Origin: Allorhodopirellula heiligendammensis
Lineage (GTDB): Bacteria; Planctomycetota; Planctomycetia; Pirellulales; Pirellulaceae
DNA: 64,000 nucleotides
Reading direction: 5' to 3'
Assembly (NCBI RefSeq): GCF_007860105.1
Contig: NZ_SJPU01000001.1
Span: 2,625,700 to 2,689,699, forward strand
Position numbers and translations under genes: made by a program. The notes below the pieces were generated by a model. That model was not told the origin of the DNA. It saw only the letters and a list, made by a program, of their open reading frames with translations, and made no database searches. This document shows positions 1-11,700 of this stretch, piece after piece (the stretch's first letter is position 1; each line of letters starts with the position of its first letter).

Positions 1-96
1 TGGAAGCAGCAAGCCCACGAGCACGCCGATGATCGCAATGACAACCAGTAGCTCGACAAGTGTAAAACCTTGTCTATTTGACTTCAAAAATCTCAT
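1..96 (-). CDS. DUF1559 / type IV pilin-like protein (5' end only)
   Basis: Only the first 32 codons are inside the window; the gene runs off the left edge. The visible N-terminus has a short basic leader ending in Gly, then Phe-Thr-Leu-Val-Glu-Leu-Leu-Val-Val-Ile-Ala-Ile-Ile, the classic prepilin peptidase / N-methylation motif with Glu at +5. In Planctomycetes this N-terminus is overwhelmingly found on DUF1559 proteins, exported pseudopilin-like proteins present in dozens of copies per genome; that family assignment is inference because the DUF1559 body is not visible. The ATG at 96 is preceded by a GGAG at a sensible distance. It lies 70 bases downstream of the small lipoprotein gene on the same strand, a pairing common for this family. 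Confidence 0.8.
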   Translation of the reverse strand, partial: MRFLKSNRQGFTLVELLVVIAIIGVLVGLLLP

Positions 97-166
97 TTCA
101 ATCTCCAAATAAGAGCATCTAAAACAACACGGTAAACAAGCAACAAAAGTAGTTGCTAAGGATCTA

Positions 167-337
167 CTAAACTTCTGATGCGGGGACGTTGACGGGTTTG
201 ATTTCCTCTTCTTCCGTTCCCATCTGCTCATTCGGATCGATCGCACCTAAGTCCGTCGTCGCGGTGCTGCTCCCACAACCAGAGATTGAATTGCAGGCGA
301 TCAATAGCCCAAAAACTAATAGGTAGAAATGACGCAT
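167..337 (-). CDS. Small predicted lipoprotein
   Basis: A 56-residue protein: Met-Arg-His, a hydrophobic stretch, then a lipobox-like Leu-Ile-Ala-Cys at about residues 12-15, followed by a Ser/Gly/Thr-rich and acidic tail (Glu run near residue 43). A second Cys after Ser-Gly could be the lipidated residue instead. I start it at the ATG at 337, which has an AAGGA upstream, rather than at the in-frame ATG at 364. No enzymatic domain is visible. Small lipoproteins of this type are frequently encoded just upstream of DUF1559 genes in Planctomycetes, as here; function unknown. Confidence 0.6.
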   Translation of the reverse strand: MRHFYLLVFGLLIACNSISGCGSSTATTDLGAIDPNEQMGTEEEEIKPVNVPASEV

Positions 338-792
338 TGTTGTGATTCCTTGGAGAATAATCATGAAGCTCTTAAGCCCGATCGCCGACTGAAAAACTCA
401 TTCGCCCTTCCTTGCCAACTGTGTTGGCAGGTCGCCAAATGATGAAAATACGGCGCAGATCGGGCACCTGGCAGATTTGTCGCAACGAAAGATTCGGCCC
501 CGTAGCGACGGGGTGTAGGGGTGTTACGCCCTCTAACGGTCTAAACGTATGACAGACGAGGCATCTTACTTACCAAAAACCAGAAAACGAGAAATTTCTG
601 AACTTTTTAGTATTCTCACACTAAACGGTTGTTTAATTTGTGATTTCTGGAACTCTCCGGAAAACACTAGGTAAGTTCGGTGGCGAGGCTACGTATTCCT
701 TTTACCAGCCCCATCCCCAGTCCCTCCAAGAATCACGCGCATCAAGCCGCGTTCCCGCCCTCGATCAGCCGCCTCTGTTATTAGGCCTCACC
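338..792. other. Intergenic region between divergent genes
   Basis: About 455 bases separate the lipoprotein gene (leftward) from the sigma factor gene (rightward). It should hold the promoters of both, but no convincing -35/-10 pair stands out. A short hairpin, TGCCAAC/GTTGGCA with a 3-base loop, lies at 413-429. The sigma-factor reading frame stays open upstream to 640, but that extension is Pro/Ser/Gln-rich and lacks sigma-factor character. Confidence 0.5.
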
Positions 793-1347
793 ATGATCCG
801 ACCAAGTCATGACACTTGCGACGACGCTCAACGCTATGAGCGTTTCCTTGATTTATTCACCGCTGATCGCGACGGTATCTACGGTTATATTTTTTCTTTG
901 TTGCCCAATCATGCCGATGCCGAAGACGTCTTCCAGAAGTGCTGTATCGTGCTCTGGCGTAAACTCGATCTCTACGTCGAGGGAAGTTCATTCTTGGGAT
1001 GGGCGTGTACGGTGGCGCATTACGAAGTTCTCAATTTCCGTCGAACCGTCAAACACGATCGGCTTTGTTTCAGCCAAGAGTTGATTGAGCAACTGTCACA
1101 TCAGCAGCAGGTATTGCAGGGCGGCAAGAGCCCGCGAAGTGAGGCCCTGCGGTCCTGTCTGCAGAAGCTCACGACGATGGATCGAGAATTATTAGACACA
1201 CTCTACGGCCCCGATCAGAGCCTCGCTGAGCATGCCAAGGCAACGGGCAAGGCGTTGCAATCACTGTACAATCGCGCAGGGATGCTACGCCGCAAACTCG
1301 GTCAGTGTGTCCAGCAGTCGTTGCAGTTGTCAGGAGTTGACTCGTGA
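793..1347 (+). CDS. RNA polymerase sigma-70-like (ECF-type) factor, planctomycete family
   Basis: A 184-residue sigma factor that would direct RNA polymerase to a specific promoter set. Residues about 15-90 match sigma region 2: the Asp-Ala-Glu-Asp-Val-Phe-Gln stretch near 42-48 corresponds to the core-binding DAEDVxQ motif, and Phe-Leu-Gly-Trp-Ala near 67-71 to the following conserved block. Residues about 115-172 resemble region 4 (helix-turn-helix), with Leu-Tyr-Asn-Arg near 158-161. Length fits the short sigma factors of the Rhodopirellula/Verrucomicrobium type. I prefer the ATG at 793 over 640 because the upstream extension is not sigma-like. It overlaps the FecR-like gene by 4 bases, implying translational coupling and a sigma/FecR regulatory pair. 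Confidence 0.85.
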   Translation: MIRPSHDTCDDAQRYERFLDLFTADRDGIYGYIFSLLPNHADAEDVFQKCCIVLWRKLDLYVEGSSFLGWACTVAHYEVLNFRRTVKHDRLCFSQELIEQLSHQQQVLQGGKSPRSEALRSCLQKLTTMDRELLDTLYGPDQSLAEHAKATGKALQSLYNRAGMLRRKLGQCVQQSLQLSGVDS

Positions 1348-3074
1348 TTAATCGATTGGAGGAGGGGCGATTTGACCAGTTGCTCAACGCCTTGATTGAC
1401 CGGCGAATCACTGCTGTGCAGTTTGAGGAGCTGGGGTTTTTGCTGCTGGATGACCCCATCCGGCAGCGACGTTACCTCGATGAGATCGCGATTCATCTTG
1501 AGCTCGCTCAACTTCTACGATGTGATCGATACACTCCAGGAATTCCCGTCGAGATCGAGTCGGCGGCCAAGCGTTCTCGGTTGAGCCACTATCGAATGGG
1601 GCTGCTCGCATTGGCGATGACGATTCTGATCGTTGCGACATCAGCGGGCTTGCTAATCAAAGCAGGTCTCGGTGGGAGAGTTTCCGAATCGATGCCGCGA
1701 GGTGCAGACTTGATTCGTTCGCATGCTGCTGGCGAGGAGCTGTCAGCTCAGGTTGCGGTTGTATTGGCGCAGAATTCGAGTGCTGAGTTTTTTGGGACGA
1801 TGCCGCCAGCCGTGGGTGCCACAATGGAGATGAATCGCCAGTACATCATGACGTATGGCTCGATCGAGTTGGCGTTCCCGAAAGGAGCGACAGCATTGTT
1901 GGAGGCGCCGGCAATTTTTTTGGTCGCCTCCACCGAACGATTGTATCTCGAGTCCGGCCAGTGTTCGGTGCACGCACCCGACGGAGCCGAAGGTTTTCAA
2001 TTGGAGACACCCTTAGCAAATGTGATTGACCTGGGCACGCGATTCGGTGTCAGTGTTGATATCTCCGGGGAGACCAACGTGCAGGTGATCGAAGGAGCAG
2101 CGGAAGTTATTGAGAAGGATTTGCACGGTGCTCACCGAGCAGTGCCTGCTCTATTGAAGGCAAATGATGTTGGCGTCTATCCGGCGGATGTCGATCGCAT
2201 TGAGAGCTCCCTTGAGTTCGACCCGTCGGCCTACCGATACGGTTTGCGAGATCGGATCCTCCAGTACAAGGCATCCATGTCTGAAAGTCCCGATGCACGC
2301 GGTGTCGAGGATCTGCTGTCGATCTCAGTGCAGCGAGGAGGTCGTCCGTATGACTATCGCATCGAACAGATGATTCCCTCTGAGATCACATCCTTCCGCT
2401 CTACACAGCCGCAAGAAGTCCAACCGGTCGCGTACCGGTTTGGCGACGAACGTCCGATCAGCGAGCTGCTGCGGTCTGATAATTCGCTCGATACGGGGAT
2501 ATTGAACCCAGGAGCGTCGAAGGTCCCGTTGACGACCAGCCCTGATGAGAACACCGTCGGAATGGCCCTCCGGTTCGCCCAACCTGTCGTCAATTCGGCG
2601 GGTCCGGACATTGTCTTATTTGAACTCCAAGGCTATGGCAACCCGAAGCAGGGGGATGCATTCCATGTCAGTCCACTTCAATTCCGCGAGGGCTTGCATT
2701 CGCACACCATTGGTGAGTTTGACATTCCAATGACGTCGCCGGAGGCACTGGAAGTAGCGGGATTTGGGCTGCTGCGATTCGAACATTCCATTGATTCGCT
2801 ATCGGATTTGGATTCGGGACGATATTCCCGGCGCTATCGGCATTTCAACTTCCGCGCTTTGGCCGTAGGCATCGACCTGTCGGATTTGGGATATGCTGAA
2901 GGCGATGTGGTGACGGGAATGTTTCTGCAAGACGCCGACGATGATGATGATACGCACAATGGTGGATCGATGGTGGATCCGGTTTACGTGGGTGGGTTCC
3001 CCCCGATCTTGAGCGATCGGCAAGATGTACCGTCCGAACTGCCCGCTCGCAATGGAAAGATTTTTACTGAATGA
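1344..3074 (+). CDS. FecR-domain membrane protein
   Basis: A 576-residue protein with a cytoplasmic N-terminal segment (about 1-83), one transmembrane helix (about 85-106) and a large periplasmic part. Residues about 218-256 carry the planctomycete FecR signature: Leu-Glu-Thr-Pro, Val-Ile-Asp-Leu-Gly-Thr-Arg-Phe-Gly-Val, then Val-Gln-Val-Ile-Glu-Gly. FecR proteins sense a periplasmic signal and control a partner sigma factor, here very probably the one encoded just upstream. The region after about 320 is not recognisable and may be a planctomycete-specific sensing or lectin-like domain. The start is a GTG whose last two bases plus the next A form the sigma gene's TGA; the gene's own TGA overlaps the next ATG. 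Confidence 0.8.
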   Translation: MINRLEEGRFDQLLNALIDRRITAVQFEELGFLLLDDPIRQRRYLDEIAIHLELAQLLRCDRYTPGIPVEIESAAKRSRLSHYRMGLLALAMTILIVATSAGLLIKAGLGGRVSESMPRGADLIRSHAAGEELSAQVAVVLAQNSSAEFFGTMPPAVGATMEMNRQYIMTYGSIELAFPKGATALLEAPAIFLVASTERLYLESGQCSVHAPDGAEGFQLETPLANVIDLGTRFGVSVDISGETNVQVIEGAAEVIEKDLHGAHRAVPALLKANDVGVYPADVDRIESSLEFDPSAYRYGLRDRILQYKASMSESPDARGVEDLLSISVQRGGRPYDYRIEQMIPSEITSFRSTQPQEVQPVAYRFGDERPISELLRSDNSLDTGILNPGASKVPLTTSPDENTVGMALRFAQPVVNSAGPDIVLFELQGYGNPKQGDAFHVSPLQFREGLHSHTIGEFDIPMTSPEALEVAGFGLLRFEHSIDSLSDLDSGRYSRRYRHFNFRALAVGIDLSDLGYAEGDVVTGMFLQDADDDDDTHNGGSMVDPVYVGGFPPILSDRQDVPSELPARNGKIFTE

Positions 3075-6000
3075 ATATTATGTCAGTCTATCGGTTTGCC
3101 GTACTCATCGTTGTGGTGACACTGGTCAACGTCGATCAAGTTCGTTCTCGCTGTAACGCCCACACGGTCGCGCATTGGGAATTCGGTAGTGAAGCGGCCA
3201 TGCCGTTGGAATTGCACGGTGACGTCTACCGGGATCAAGAGGGGCCGCGGCCGCCTGAGTTCCCAGACTTCTCGAGCGACAACACAGCCCTGAGATTTGA
3301 CGGGCGGGGATTTCTGACGCTCGACGATCCCGGGCCTAACAGCGACTTTGACTTCACCTCAGGCGATGAGATCACCTTGGAAGCGTGGGTCCGCATGGAT
3401 GATCAGGGCAGTGGAGCGCCGATGTACATCATCGGTAAGGGCCGCAGTGGTGGCAAATCCGTGACGCGGGACAATCAAAATTGGGCGCTGCGTGTCGTCT
3501 CCGGCAATGAATTGATCAAAGGCAGCTTCCTATTTGCAACGCCCCGTTCACCGGAGGCCACAGGAGCCAGCGATCACTGGCATCGTTGGACAACCAATGC
3601 GGGTTTCGCGGTTGGATCCGGTTGGCATCATGTCGCTGTTTCCTACCGTTTCGGTGAGCCCGATTCGATCCGCGGCTGGATCGATGGGCAGCCGACCGAC
3701 GGAACGTGGGATATGGGCGGCGCGACCTTCAAGAGTCCAGTGGTCGACAACGACGCGGTTTGGATTGGCTCGGCCAGTGGCGGCAATTTCGGCAACAGCT
3801 TTCGTGGCTGGTTGGATGGGGTTGCCGTGCACCGCGTTGCTCTGGATGACAAGGCGATGGCTTCGCGTTTCAATCGGCTCGGAGGCGCGCGAGTGATCGG
3901 GCCACAACCTGAAACGCAGCCGGGCCTCGGGGAAATTCCGCCTGGACAGGTTTTGATTAGCGTTGCCGAAGGGTTCGCTAGCAACACGCGGTGGCTCAAT
4001 GAGAATGAGACTTGGCCTGCCGAGAGTGTGCGATACTACACGGATTCGTTTTTGCTGTCGCGCCTTCCGCTGCGATTTGATGAATGGGGCATTCGTAGCC
4101 GATGGGCGGACCCGCTCTTGGTCCGCATCGCCGGCGACGTCGAGTTGCCCGTGGGCAAGCATCCGTTTCTGGTGCGAACTCGCTCGCTGAGTCGTTTGTG
4201 GATTGATGGTGAGCTGGCCAACCGCACGCCCACGGTGAAGCGTCGGGGTGGCAACCTACAACCAATCGTTCCGATCCCCGATCCCTTAGTCCCCGGAGCC
4301 CGGCTTCTCCCCTTTCCGCAACAGGAGGTGTTCTTCGAGCATCAGATTGCGCCAGCAGACAGCGCCGCTGATCCTACCGATAGACAGCTCGGCCGACGCC
4401 GCGTTCGCGTCGTGCTGGAGTTCATCGTTGGTGGCGGTGGTCAGCGGATCGAGTCCGGTGAAGTGTGTGTCGCCATCCAGCCGAGAGGCGTCGGTCCTCT
4501 GCTCGTACTAACACCGGATTCAGCCTCACCACTCCAGCTCACCGACGAGGCAATTGAGCCGAAGCTAAGCCGTCTCGAAACGCAGTTGCGAGCGATCGAT
4601 GATTTCAATCGAAAGCAGGCTGCAGATTCCCAGGCTGAATTCTGGCAGATGCGACATGATTTTGCCCGCGCCTGGGCACAGCAGGAGCTCGGTGATCCTG
4701 TTGAGAGATTCCTGCACGCCGAAAACAACCAAAATGTCGAGATCAATGTCGATGGTCGGAAGCATGTCATCGATCAGTTTGTAGAGCAGAAGATTTTGGC
4801 CGCGGGCGGTCGGGCGACCGAGTCCGATGGCACAGTTTCGACGCATTTTCACGAACAGGTGTTGCCCATTTTGCGTGACCAGTGCTTCCGCTGTCACAGC
4901 ACGAAGATGCAGGGAGAGCTGCGATTGGACTCGCTCAGTCACGCCCTGACTGGCGGTGAATCCGGAGAGCCTGCGATCGTTCCTGGTGACCCAGATGCCA
5001 GCGAGTTGATTCTTCGGGTGCGCGACGGTGACATGCCGCCAACCGATGAGGGACTCAGCGCGGAACAAATCGCTGTGCTGGAAAAATGGGTTGCAGATGG
5101 CGCTCAATGGCCTGCAGTCGCCTCAACTGTCGCGAGCGGCAACGAGGTACCCCTGGTTGAGGACGCAGCTTTTCTGCGGCGCGCTTATTTGGACACAGTA
5201 GGCGTAGGGCCGACGCCAGATGAAGTTCGCGCTTTCCTCGCTGAGGACACACCACGCAAGCGAGAGGCAATCGTCGAGAAGTTGCTCAGCGATGATCGGT
5301 ACGCTGATCATTGGGTCAGTTTTTGGATGGATCTGCTCGCCGAGAATCCTGGTCTGTTGAATGCTTCCCTCAACAGCACGGGCCCGTTTCGCTGGTTCCT
5401 GTATGATTCGCTACGGGACCGCAAGCCGCTCGACCGGATGGTAACGGAGCTGATTATGATGCGTGGAAGTGCATCGGATGGAGGCAGTGCCGGATTTGCA
5501 CTCGCCGGTGAGAACGATTCACCCATGGCCGCGAAAGCGCACATCCTCTCGTCTGCGTTTCTTGGAATCGAGTTGCAATGTGCTCGCTGCCATGATTCTC
5601 CGTTTCATAGCACCACTCAAGAAGATCTGTTTTCCATTGCCGCGATGTTAAATCGCAAATCGTTATCGCCACCGAAGACGAGCCGCGTGCCTGCCGCATT
5701 CTTTGATGGCATCGGTCGCGAGTCGCTGATAAAGGTAACGTTAAAACCGGGGGCTCAGGTACAGCCTCAGTGGCCGTTCACCGCAGTAACAGGGACCGAA
5801 GACTCCGACGCGCTAAGTGCTTTGATGCACCAGCCCACGGACAGCCGCGAACGCTTAGCGGCGCTGATCACCGGTCCCCAGAACCAACGATTTGCGAAGG
5901 TTGTCGTCAACCATCTATGGAACCGTCTGATCGGTGCTGGTATCGTCCAGCCGCTCAATGATTGGGAAGGGCACACCGCGAGCCATCCAGAACTGCTCGA

Positions 6001-6871
6001 TTGGCTGGCCTATGAATTGTTGACTCATGACTACGATCTCTGTCACGTTCAGCAGTTAATCATGACATCGGAGCTCTATGGGCGGCAGGCTCTCGGGACG
6101 AATCGCGATGCGAGCGCGGAGCAACGTTTCTTCCACGCCCCCGATCCACGGCGGTTGACGGCGGAATCGATTGTGGATTCACTGTTCGAGTCAAGTGGCC
6201 AACGCATGGATAGCGAAGAACTGACGTTTGTCCATGACGGTTCCGCCACGACGAGAACGCGGATGACGCTTGGCAAACCGCATCGTGGCTGGATGCTAGC
6301 GGGATTGAATAATGAACGCGACCGACCGAGTCTGTCGATGCCCCGTGCGCAAGCCGTGGTGGATGTCTTGCAGGCATTCGGATGGATTGCCGAACGCCAG
6401 CAACCGATCGCCCAACGCAACCAAGACGCCAATGTGCTGCAGCCCGGCATTCTGGCAAACGGCAATCTCACCATGTCTCTCACGCGTGCTAGCGCTCGCA
6501 GCCAGCTGGCCGATCTGGCGGTGCAAAGTGAAACGCCAGAGCAGCTTCTCGAAGAGCTGTTCCTGCGATTTTTGGCCCGCTACCCTAATCCCTCTGAGCG
6601 TGACACGTTCGTCAGTGCACTTGCAGTTGGGTTCGACGAACGCTTGCTGCCAAGCGATGAGATTGTGCCAGTCAGCCTCGCTGCACCGCTGCCACAATCG
6701 ACGTGGACCAATCATTTGGTACCCGAAGCAAATCAGATCCAGCTGGAGTGGCAAGAGCGGGTAAGAAGAGGTCCCGACGCCGATCCGCGTTTGGAGGCCG
6801 TGTGGCGGCAACGCTACGAAGATGTGATTTGGAGTCTCGTCAACGCCCCCGAATTCGTTTGGATACCATGA
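3071..6871 (+). CDS. LamG + planctomycete cytochrome c + DUF1549/DUF1553 secreted protein
   Basis: A 1,266-residue exported protein. After an N-terminal hydrophobic segment (about 8-22) comes a concanavalin/LamG-like domain (about 70-270), a beta-rich region (about 290-475), then a PSCyt1 cytochrome with heme motif Cys605-Phe-Arg-Cys608-His609 and the usual Met-Pro-Pro later (about 655-657). Residues about 695-910 fit DUF1549 (Asp-Arg-Tyr-Ala-Asp-His-Trp) and the C-terminal third fits DUF1553. A second Cys-Ala-Arg-Cys-His motif lies inside DUF1549. These proteins are characteristic of Planctomycetes and nearly always paired with DUF1501 proteins, as here; a role in periplasmic redox or polysaccharide use is suspected but unproven. 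It overlaps both neighbours by 4 bases (ATGA). Confidence 0.9.
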   Translation: MNIMSVYRFAVLIVVVTLVNVDQVRSRCNAHTVAHWEFGSEAAMPLELHGDVYRDQEGPRPPEFPDFSSDNTALRFDGRGFLTLDDPGPNSDFDFTSGDEITLEAWVRMDDQGSGAPMYIIGKGRSGGKSVTRDNQNWALRVVSGNELIKGSFLFATPRSPEATGASDHWHRWTTNAGFAVGSGWHHVAVSYRFGEPDSIRGWIDGQPTDGTWDMGGATFKSPVVDNDAVWIGSASGGNFGNSFRGWLDGVAVHRVALDDKAMASRFNRLGGARVIGPQPETQPGLGEIPPGQVLISVAEGFASNTRWLNENETWPAESVRYYTDSFLLSRLPLRFDEWGIRSRWADPLLVRIAGDVELPVGKHPFLVRTRSLSRLWIDGELANRTPTVKRRGGNLQPIVPIPDPLVPGARLLPFPQQEVFFEHQIAPADSAADPTDRQLGRRRVRVVLEFIVGGGGQRIESGEVCVAIQPRGVGPLLVLTPDSASPLQLTDEAIEPKLSRLETQLRAIDDFNRKQAADSQAEFWQMRHDFARAWAQQELGDPVERFLHAENNQNVEINVDGRKHVIDQFVEQKILAAGGRATESDGTVSTHFHEQVLPILRDQCFRCHSTKMQGELRLDSLSHALTGGESGEPAIVPGDPDASELILRVRDGDMPPTDEGLSAEQIAVLEKWVADGAQWPAVASTVASGNEVPLVEDAAFLRRAYLDTVGVGPTPDEVRAFLAEDTPRKREAIVEKLLSDDRYADHWVSFWMDLLAENPGLLNASLNSTGPFRWFLYDSLRDRKPLDRMVTELIMMRGSASDGGSAGFALAGENDSPMAAKAHILSSAFLGIELQCARCHDSPFHSTTQEDLFSIAAMLNRKSLSPPKTSRVPAAFFDGIGRESLIKVTLKPGAQVQPQWPFTAVTGTEDSDALSALMHQPTDSRERLAALITGPQNQRFAKVVVNHLWNRLIGAGIVQPLNDWEGHTASHPELLDWLAYELLTHDYDLCHVQQLIMTSELYGRQALGTNRDASAEQRFFHAPDPRRLTAESIVDSLFESSGQRMDSEELTFVHDGSATTRTRMTLGKPHRGWMLAGLNNERDRPSLSMPRAQAVVDVLQAFGWIAERQQPIAQRNQDANVLQPGILANGNLTMSLTRASARSQLADLAVQSETPEQLLEELFLRFLARYPNPSERDTFVSALAVGFDERLLPSDEIVPVSLAAPLPQSTWTNHLVPEANQIQLEWQERVRRGPDADPRLEAVWRQRYEDVIWSLVNAPEFVWIP

Positions 6872-8187
6872 AGCCCATTCGCAATCCCCCAAGGTCATCA
6901 ATGTCTCAGTCAACACGCCGTCAGTTCCTGCAGACGAGCGCCGCAACGGCGGGTGCAATGTCGCTTCCTGCGTCTGCGATCTGCGGAGCCGCCGCACCGC
7001 TTGTTAAAGGCGACGCGGAGCATGTCATCTCCATCTGGCTCGGAGGTGGCATGGGGCAGATGGATACTTTCGATCCGAAACGGAAAGGCGATCCGAAGGC
7101 GAAGGTAGCGGGTTCGTACTACGATGCCATTGATACGTCAGTCCCCGGTGTTCAAGTCTGCGAGCATCTGTCGGGTGTCGCAAAAGTAATGGAACATGTC
7201 ACTGCGGTGCGATCGGTTCATCACGAGGTGATTGACGAGCACGCGGCGGCAACGAATCGGCTTCACACTGGCCGCTCGATCAGCGGGACGGTGACCTATC
7301 CCTCGCTCGGATCGATGATTTCGCACGAACGAGGCAGCGCTGGTGACGGAGCGCCACCCTACGTCTTGATCGGTTACCCTAACGTCACCCGTGGTCCTGG
7401 ATTCCTCGGTGCAAAGCATGGATATCTTTATTTAACTGACACGAGCCAGGGACCGGCCGGCCTGTCACCTCCGGCCGGGATCAGCCAGTCCCGCCAAGAC
7501 CGTCGCCAAGCCTATCTGGCGGAACTGCGACGTACAACAGGAATGAGTGAAATGAGGGCGTTGGCTGAGTATGACGCTGTGATCCAGGAAAGTTTAAAGC
7601 TCAGTGGGCCGCAGTTTGGCTCGGTATTTAATCTCGACGAAGAGCCCGGTCACCTACGGAATCAATATGGCGGCGAGTTTGGCCAGCGATGTCTACTCAG
7701 TAGGCGTCTGGTTGAACGCGGCGTGCGTTTCGTAGAGGTCAGCCACAACTTGAACTTTCTCAATGGATCCGGTTGGGATGTGCACAACAACGGGATCGTC
7801 AACCAATACAAATTAATCGCGGAGCTGGACCAATCCCTGGCAACTCTGATCGCGGATTTGCGTAGCAAACAACTCCTCGACAAAACTCTGATTATGGTTA
7901 CGACGGAGTTTGGACGCCCTGCGGATTTCGACAGCGGCGGTGGTCGTGGGCACCAGGGGACCGCGTTCAGCTGCGTGCTTGCCGGTGGGGGCCTCACTCA
8001 CCGTGGCGCCTATGGCGAAACCGATGAGATTGCTAAACGTATCGTTGCGAATCCGGTGTCCATACCTGATCTCTTCGCGACCGTTTGCGCCGCCGTGGGC
8101 GTTGACCATCAAAAGAACTTGTACGATGGCGATCGCCCGATCCCAATCACCGACCAGGGCACACCGATTAGTGCGTTGTTTACTTAG
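6868..8187 (+). CDS. DUF1501 domain protein, Tat-exported
   Basis: A 439-residue protein starting with a twin-arginine signal: Ser-Thr-Arg-Arg-Gln-Phe-Leu-Gln (about 15-22) followed by an Ala/Gly-rich hydrophobic run. The body shows DUF1501 landmarks: [13 protein letters not shown] near 60-71 and the C-terminal Asp-Leu-Phe-Ala-Thr-Val block. DUF1501 belongs to the alkaline-phosphatase/sulfatase-like superfamily, but the substrate is unknown. I use the ATG at 6868, which overlaps the upstream TGA; an ATG at 6901 right before the Arg-Arg motif is an alternative. It is the last gene of the four-gene operon, and export folded through Tat suggests it works with the cytochrome protein in the periplasm. 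Confidence 0.9.
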   Translation: MKPIRNPPRSSMSQSTRRQFLQTSAATAGAMSLPASAICGAAAPLVKGDAEHVISIWLGGGMGQMDTFDPKRKGDPKAKVAGSYYDAIDTSVPGVQVCEHLSGVAKVMEHVTAVRSVHHEVIDEHAAATNRLHTGRSISGTVTYPSLGSMISHERGSAGDGAPPYVLIGYPNVTRGPGFLGAKHGYLYLTDTSQGPAGLSPPAGISQSRQDRRQAYLAELRRTTGMSEMRALAEYDAVIQESLKLSGPQFGSVFNLDEEPGHLRNQYGGEFGQRCLLSRRLVERGVRFVEVSHNLNFLNGSGWDVHNNGIVNQYKLIAELDQSLATLIADLRSKQLLDKTLIMVTTEFGRPADFDSGGGRGHQGTAFSCVLAGGGLTHRGAYGETDEIAKRIVANPVSIPDLFATVCAAVGVDHQKNLYDGDRPIPITDQGTPISALFT

Positions 8188-8765
8188 CTGCCTCTTGATT
8201 TACCAGCCCGACGCGCCAGCGATGCAGTTCAGCTTTTGCCCTGCCTACGCTGGGGGGAGTGTTGTGCATTTGCACCGTGAAAGCAACTGTCGAAACAGTC
8301 GATCTAGGCGACCACGGTCGACCGTCCTGATCAGCGGTCGCCGACGCGTCGCCTGTCGGTGATGAACACGAGCGATTCGAAAGCAGTCGGGCTGCGCTCT
8401 GGTCTGGACGCAATGCAGAAATCACAATCACCATCGTCGTCGGGCATCGCCGGGACGTCTCCAGCTTCATCTGGTATGAAATCGGGCCCCTCGGCGTTGC
8501 TGTTTTGACTATGAGCTCGATCGAGAGAGAGCTACGCGGAAGACATGGATCGCCGATCTTCCCGCAGCGACATCGCGCACGGTCGCTCTTCGTGCTATGC
8601 TAGCGGGCTGATCGCTGCCCCACAGTGCCACAGCGTTGGTAGATAGTTTCCCGTTACGCTGTAGGAGTGTCCAAGACGGGATGCGTGCAAAAGTACTGAG
8701 GCAGGGGTAACGCTGCCAAGTCGCCAGAGTCCCCGGTTCCATTTTTTGATTTGTGCGAGAGTCTG
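8188..8765. other. Intergenic region, no gene seen
   Basis: About 580 bases after the DUF1501 gene. Open frames here are short and lack protein-like composition. The stretch near 8210-8224 (AGCCCGACGCGCCAGCG) is reminiscent of short dispersed repeats of planctomycete genomes, but no second copy was found in this window. No convincing promoter for the next gene was recognised. Confidence 0.4.
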
Positions 8766-11700
8766 ATGCTATTTCTGTTGTTCGTTTTTGTCGCTGTGGC
8801 GGCATCCGTGTCGGCTGCCGATGAGTTCGCCCTCCACTCTTTCAAACGCCACCAGCTCTCGGACACGTACTTCTCCGAAGGTGCTGCGGTGGGTGACCTG
8901 AATGCGGATGGTATCCCGGATCTGGTTTACGGCCCGTATTGGTTCGAGGGACCGGACTTCCGCGAACAGCACGAGATCTACAAACCGGTTCCCCAAGACA
9001 TGAACCGCTATGCCGATAACTTCTTTACATGGGTCGAGGATTTTAACGCGGACGGGTTTGCCGATGTTTTGGTAGTGGGATTGCCGGGCACGCCCGCATT
9101 CATCTTCGAGAACCCCCAAGACGGTTCCGCCAACGCTCATTGGCAGCGACACCGCGTGATGGAGGGCATTGGGAACGAGTCTCCGGAGTTCATTGACGTT
9201 GATGGTGACGGCCGTCGCGACTTAGTTTGCGCCCACGATGGGTTCTTTGGTGTCGCAACCTATGACCCCCAGAACGCATTCGAGCCGTGGGACTTCCATG
9301 CGATTTCTGAACCGAACGCTGCCAAAAGAACGCCCCATGGACTCGGAATCGGCGACATCAATAGCGACGGGCGCATGGACCTGATTCACGCTCACGGGTG
9401 GTATGAGCAACCAGAGTCGAATGCACTGACGACTCGATGGCGATCGTACAATGCGCCCCTAACCAGCGCCTACGGTGGGGCAGAGATGTATGCCTATGAC
9501 GTGGACGGAGATGGCGACAACGACATCATCACCAGCAACGCTGCGCACGACTTTGGCTTGGGATGGTACGAGCAAGTACGCACGGGAGACGACATCACGT
9601 TCAAATATCACCGCATCATGGGGGCCAAACGCTCCGAGAATCAATACGGTGCTTTGTTCAGCGAACTGCATTCCGTTCATCTGGCTGATATCGATGGCGA
9701 CGGACTGCAGGATATTGTGACTGGGAAAACCTATTGGTCACATCATCGGCAAAGCCCGATGTGGGACGCGGGCGCGGTTGTCTATTGGTTCAAGCTGGTG
9801 CGAGATGAGAACAGCATTCGCTGGGTCCCTCACTTGATCGACGCTGAATCGGGGATCGGTAGACAAATCGTCGTCGAGGACGTCAATGCAGATGGACTGC
9901 TCGACGTCGTGGTGGGCGGTATGAAGGGAGGCCATGTCCTGCTGCATCAGAAGGAAACTGTTGCGGAAGCAGACTGGAACGCGGCCCAGCCGAAGGTGTT
10001 TGCTGACTTCCAGCCCGAATCCACACCACAGCTTCGTAAAGCAAATGTTTCTAGCGTGAAGATGAGTCCGCGGACCGGCCGTGTGGCTGGTGCCATCGAA
10101 GCCGAAACGCTGACCTACTATGTCAGCGGCGGGAACGCGCGACCTCAGGATATGCGAGGATTCTCTTTAGATCGTTGGAGCGGACAGTCGCAACTGTGGT
10201 GGACGGGGGCGCAGCCGGGCGACTCTTTGACCATGGAGTTGCCAGAGTTCTCTGGGACGGTAGATATCGAGATCGTGCTGACGGGTGCGAAAGACTATGG
10301 CATCGTGCAGTTGTATCTCGATGATCAGCCGCTCGGTACTCCCATCGATCTCTACCAACGCGATGTCAAAACAACGGGGGTACTCAAGTTCTCTCAAAGG
10401 AAGGTTGACGGCAATCAGCACACATTGGGTGTGAAGATTACCGGATCCAATCCTTCAGCCGTAAAGTCGTTCATGTTCGCGATCGACTATGTGCGCGTCA
10501 AACAGGCTGATGGCAACTTCGTTCAGGGGATCAATCCGGAGGATGGTGTACTCCCGAAAACGGCTGACGGTCGCACGCTAGGTCTCGATTTCGAGAGCGG
10601 AACGTTAGCGGATTGGACGGCCACCGGGGACGCATTCCGAGACCAGCCTGTCCAAGGCGATACCGTATCGGCGCGACGGAATGATATGCAGAGTGATCAC
10701 GAGGGTGAGTATTGGATCGGTGGTTACGAGCGGCATGGTGACGAGGCGACTGGCACGCTCACATCAAGTCCGTTCGTCGTGTCGGAGCCTTTCGCGACGT
10801 TCTTGGCCGCCGGTGGCAAGCACGACGAAACGCGGGTCGAGCTTGTGGAACATCAATCCGGTGATGTCTTCTTCGCGTATTCCGGTTCCAACAGCGAGAC
10901 GCTGCAACAGGTGGTCGTGGATGTCAAAGCATTGCTTGGTAAGGAAGCCGTGATCCGTTTGATCGACGAGCATCAAGGAGGATGGGGACACATTAATTTT
11001 GATCATTTTCGCTTGCACAAAACGCGTCCCGCCAAACTGACCCCACCCAAGATTGTCCTCGAAGCGGACGAGTATCCGCATGCGGGTCTGCCCGCCGCTG
11101 AGGCTGCTGAAGCGATGAAGGTCCCCGCTGGATTTCAGGTCACTGTGGGGGCGGCGGAGCCCGACGTGCAGCAACCCGTCGCGATGGCGATCGACGACCG
11201 AGGGCGGGTCTGGATCGCGGAAGCGTTCGAGTATCCCGTGCGCGCGAAAGGTGATCAGGGCCGAGACCGCATCTTAATTTTTGAGGATACCGATGGTAAC
11301 GGCTCCCTCGATAAGCGCACCGTGTTCGCGGAAGGCCTGAATCTCATCAGTGGGCTGGAGGTTGGCTTTGGGGGCGTCTGGGTCGGGGCGGCACCGTACC
11401 TGATGTTCATCCCTGATCGAAATGGTGACGACATCCCCGACAGTGCACCTCAGATTTTGCTCGATGGCTGGGGCTATCAGGACACCCACGAAACGCTCAA
11501 TGCATTCATCTGGGGCCCCGATGGTTGGCTGTATGGTTGCCATGGTGTGTTCACTCACTCTCGCGTAGGCAAGCCGGGAACGCCCGACGAGGAACGCGTA
11601 CCTGTGAATGCTGCGGTCTGGCGATATCACCCCACACGCCATCAGTTCGATATCTTTGCCCATGGCACCAGTAATCCGTGGGGCGTTGATTTCAACGACC

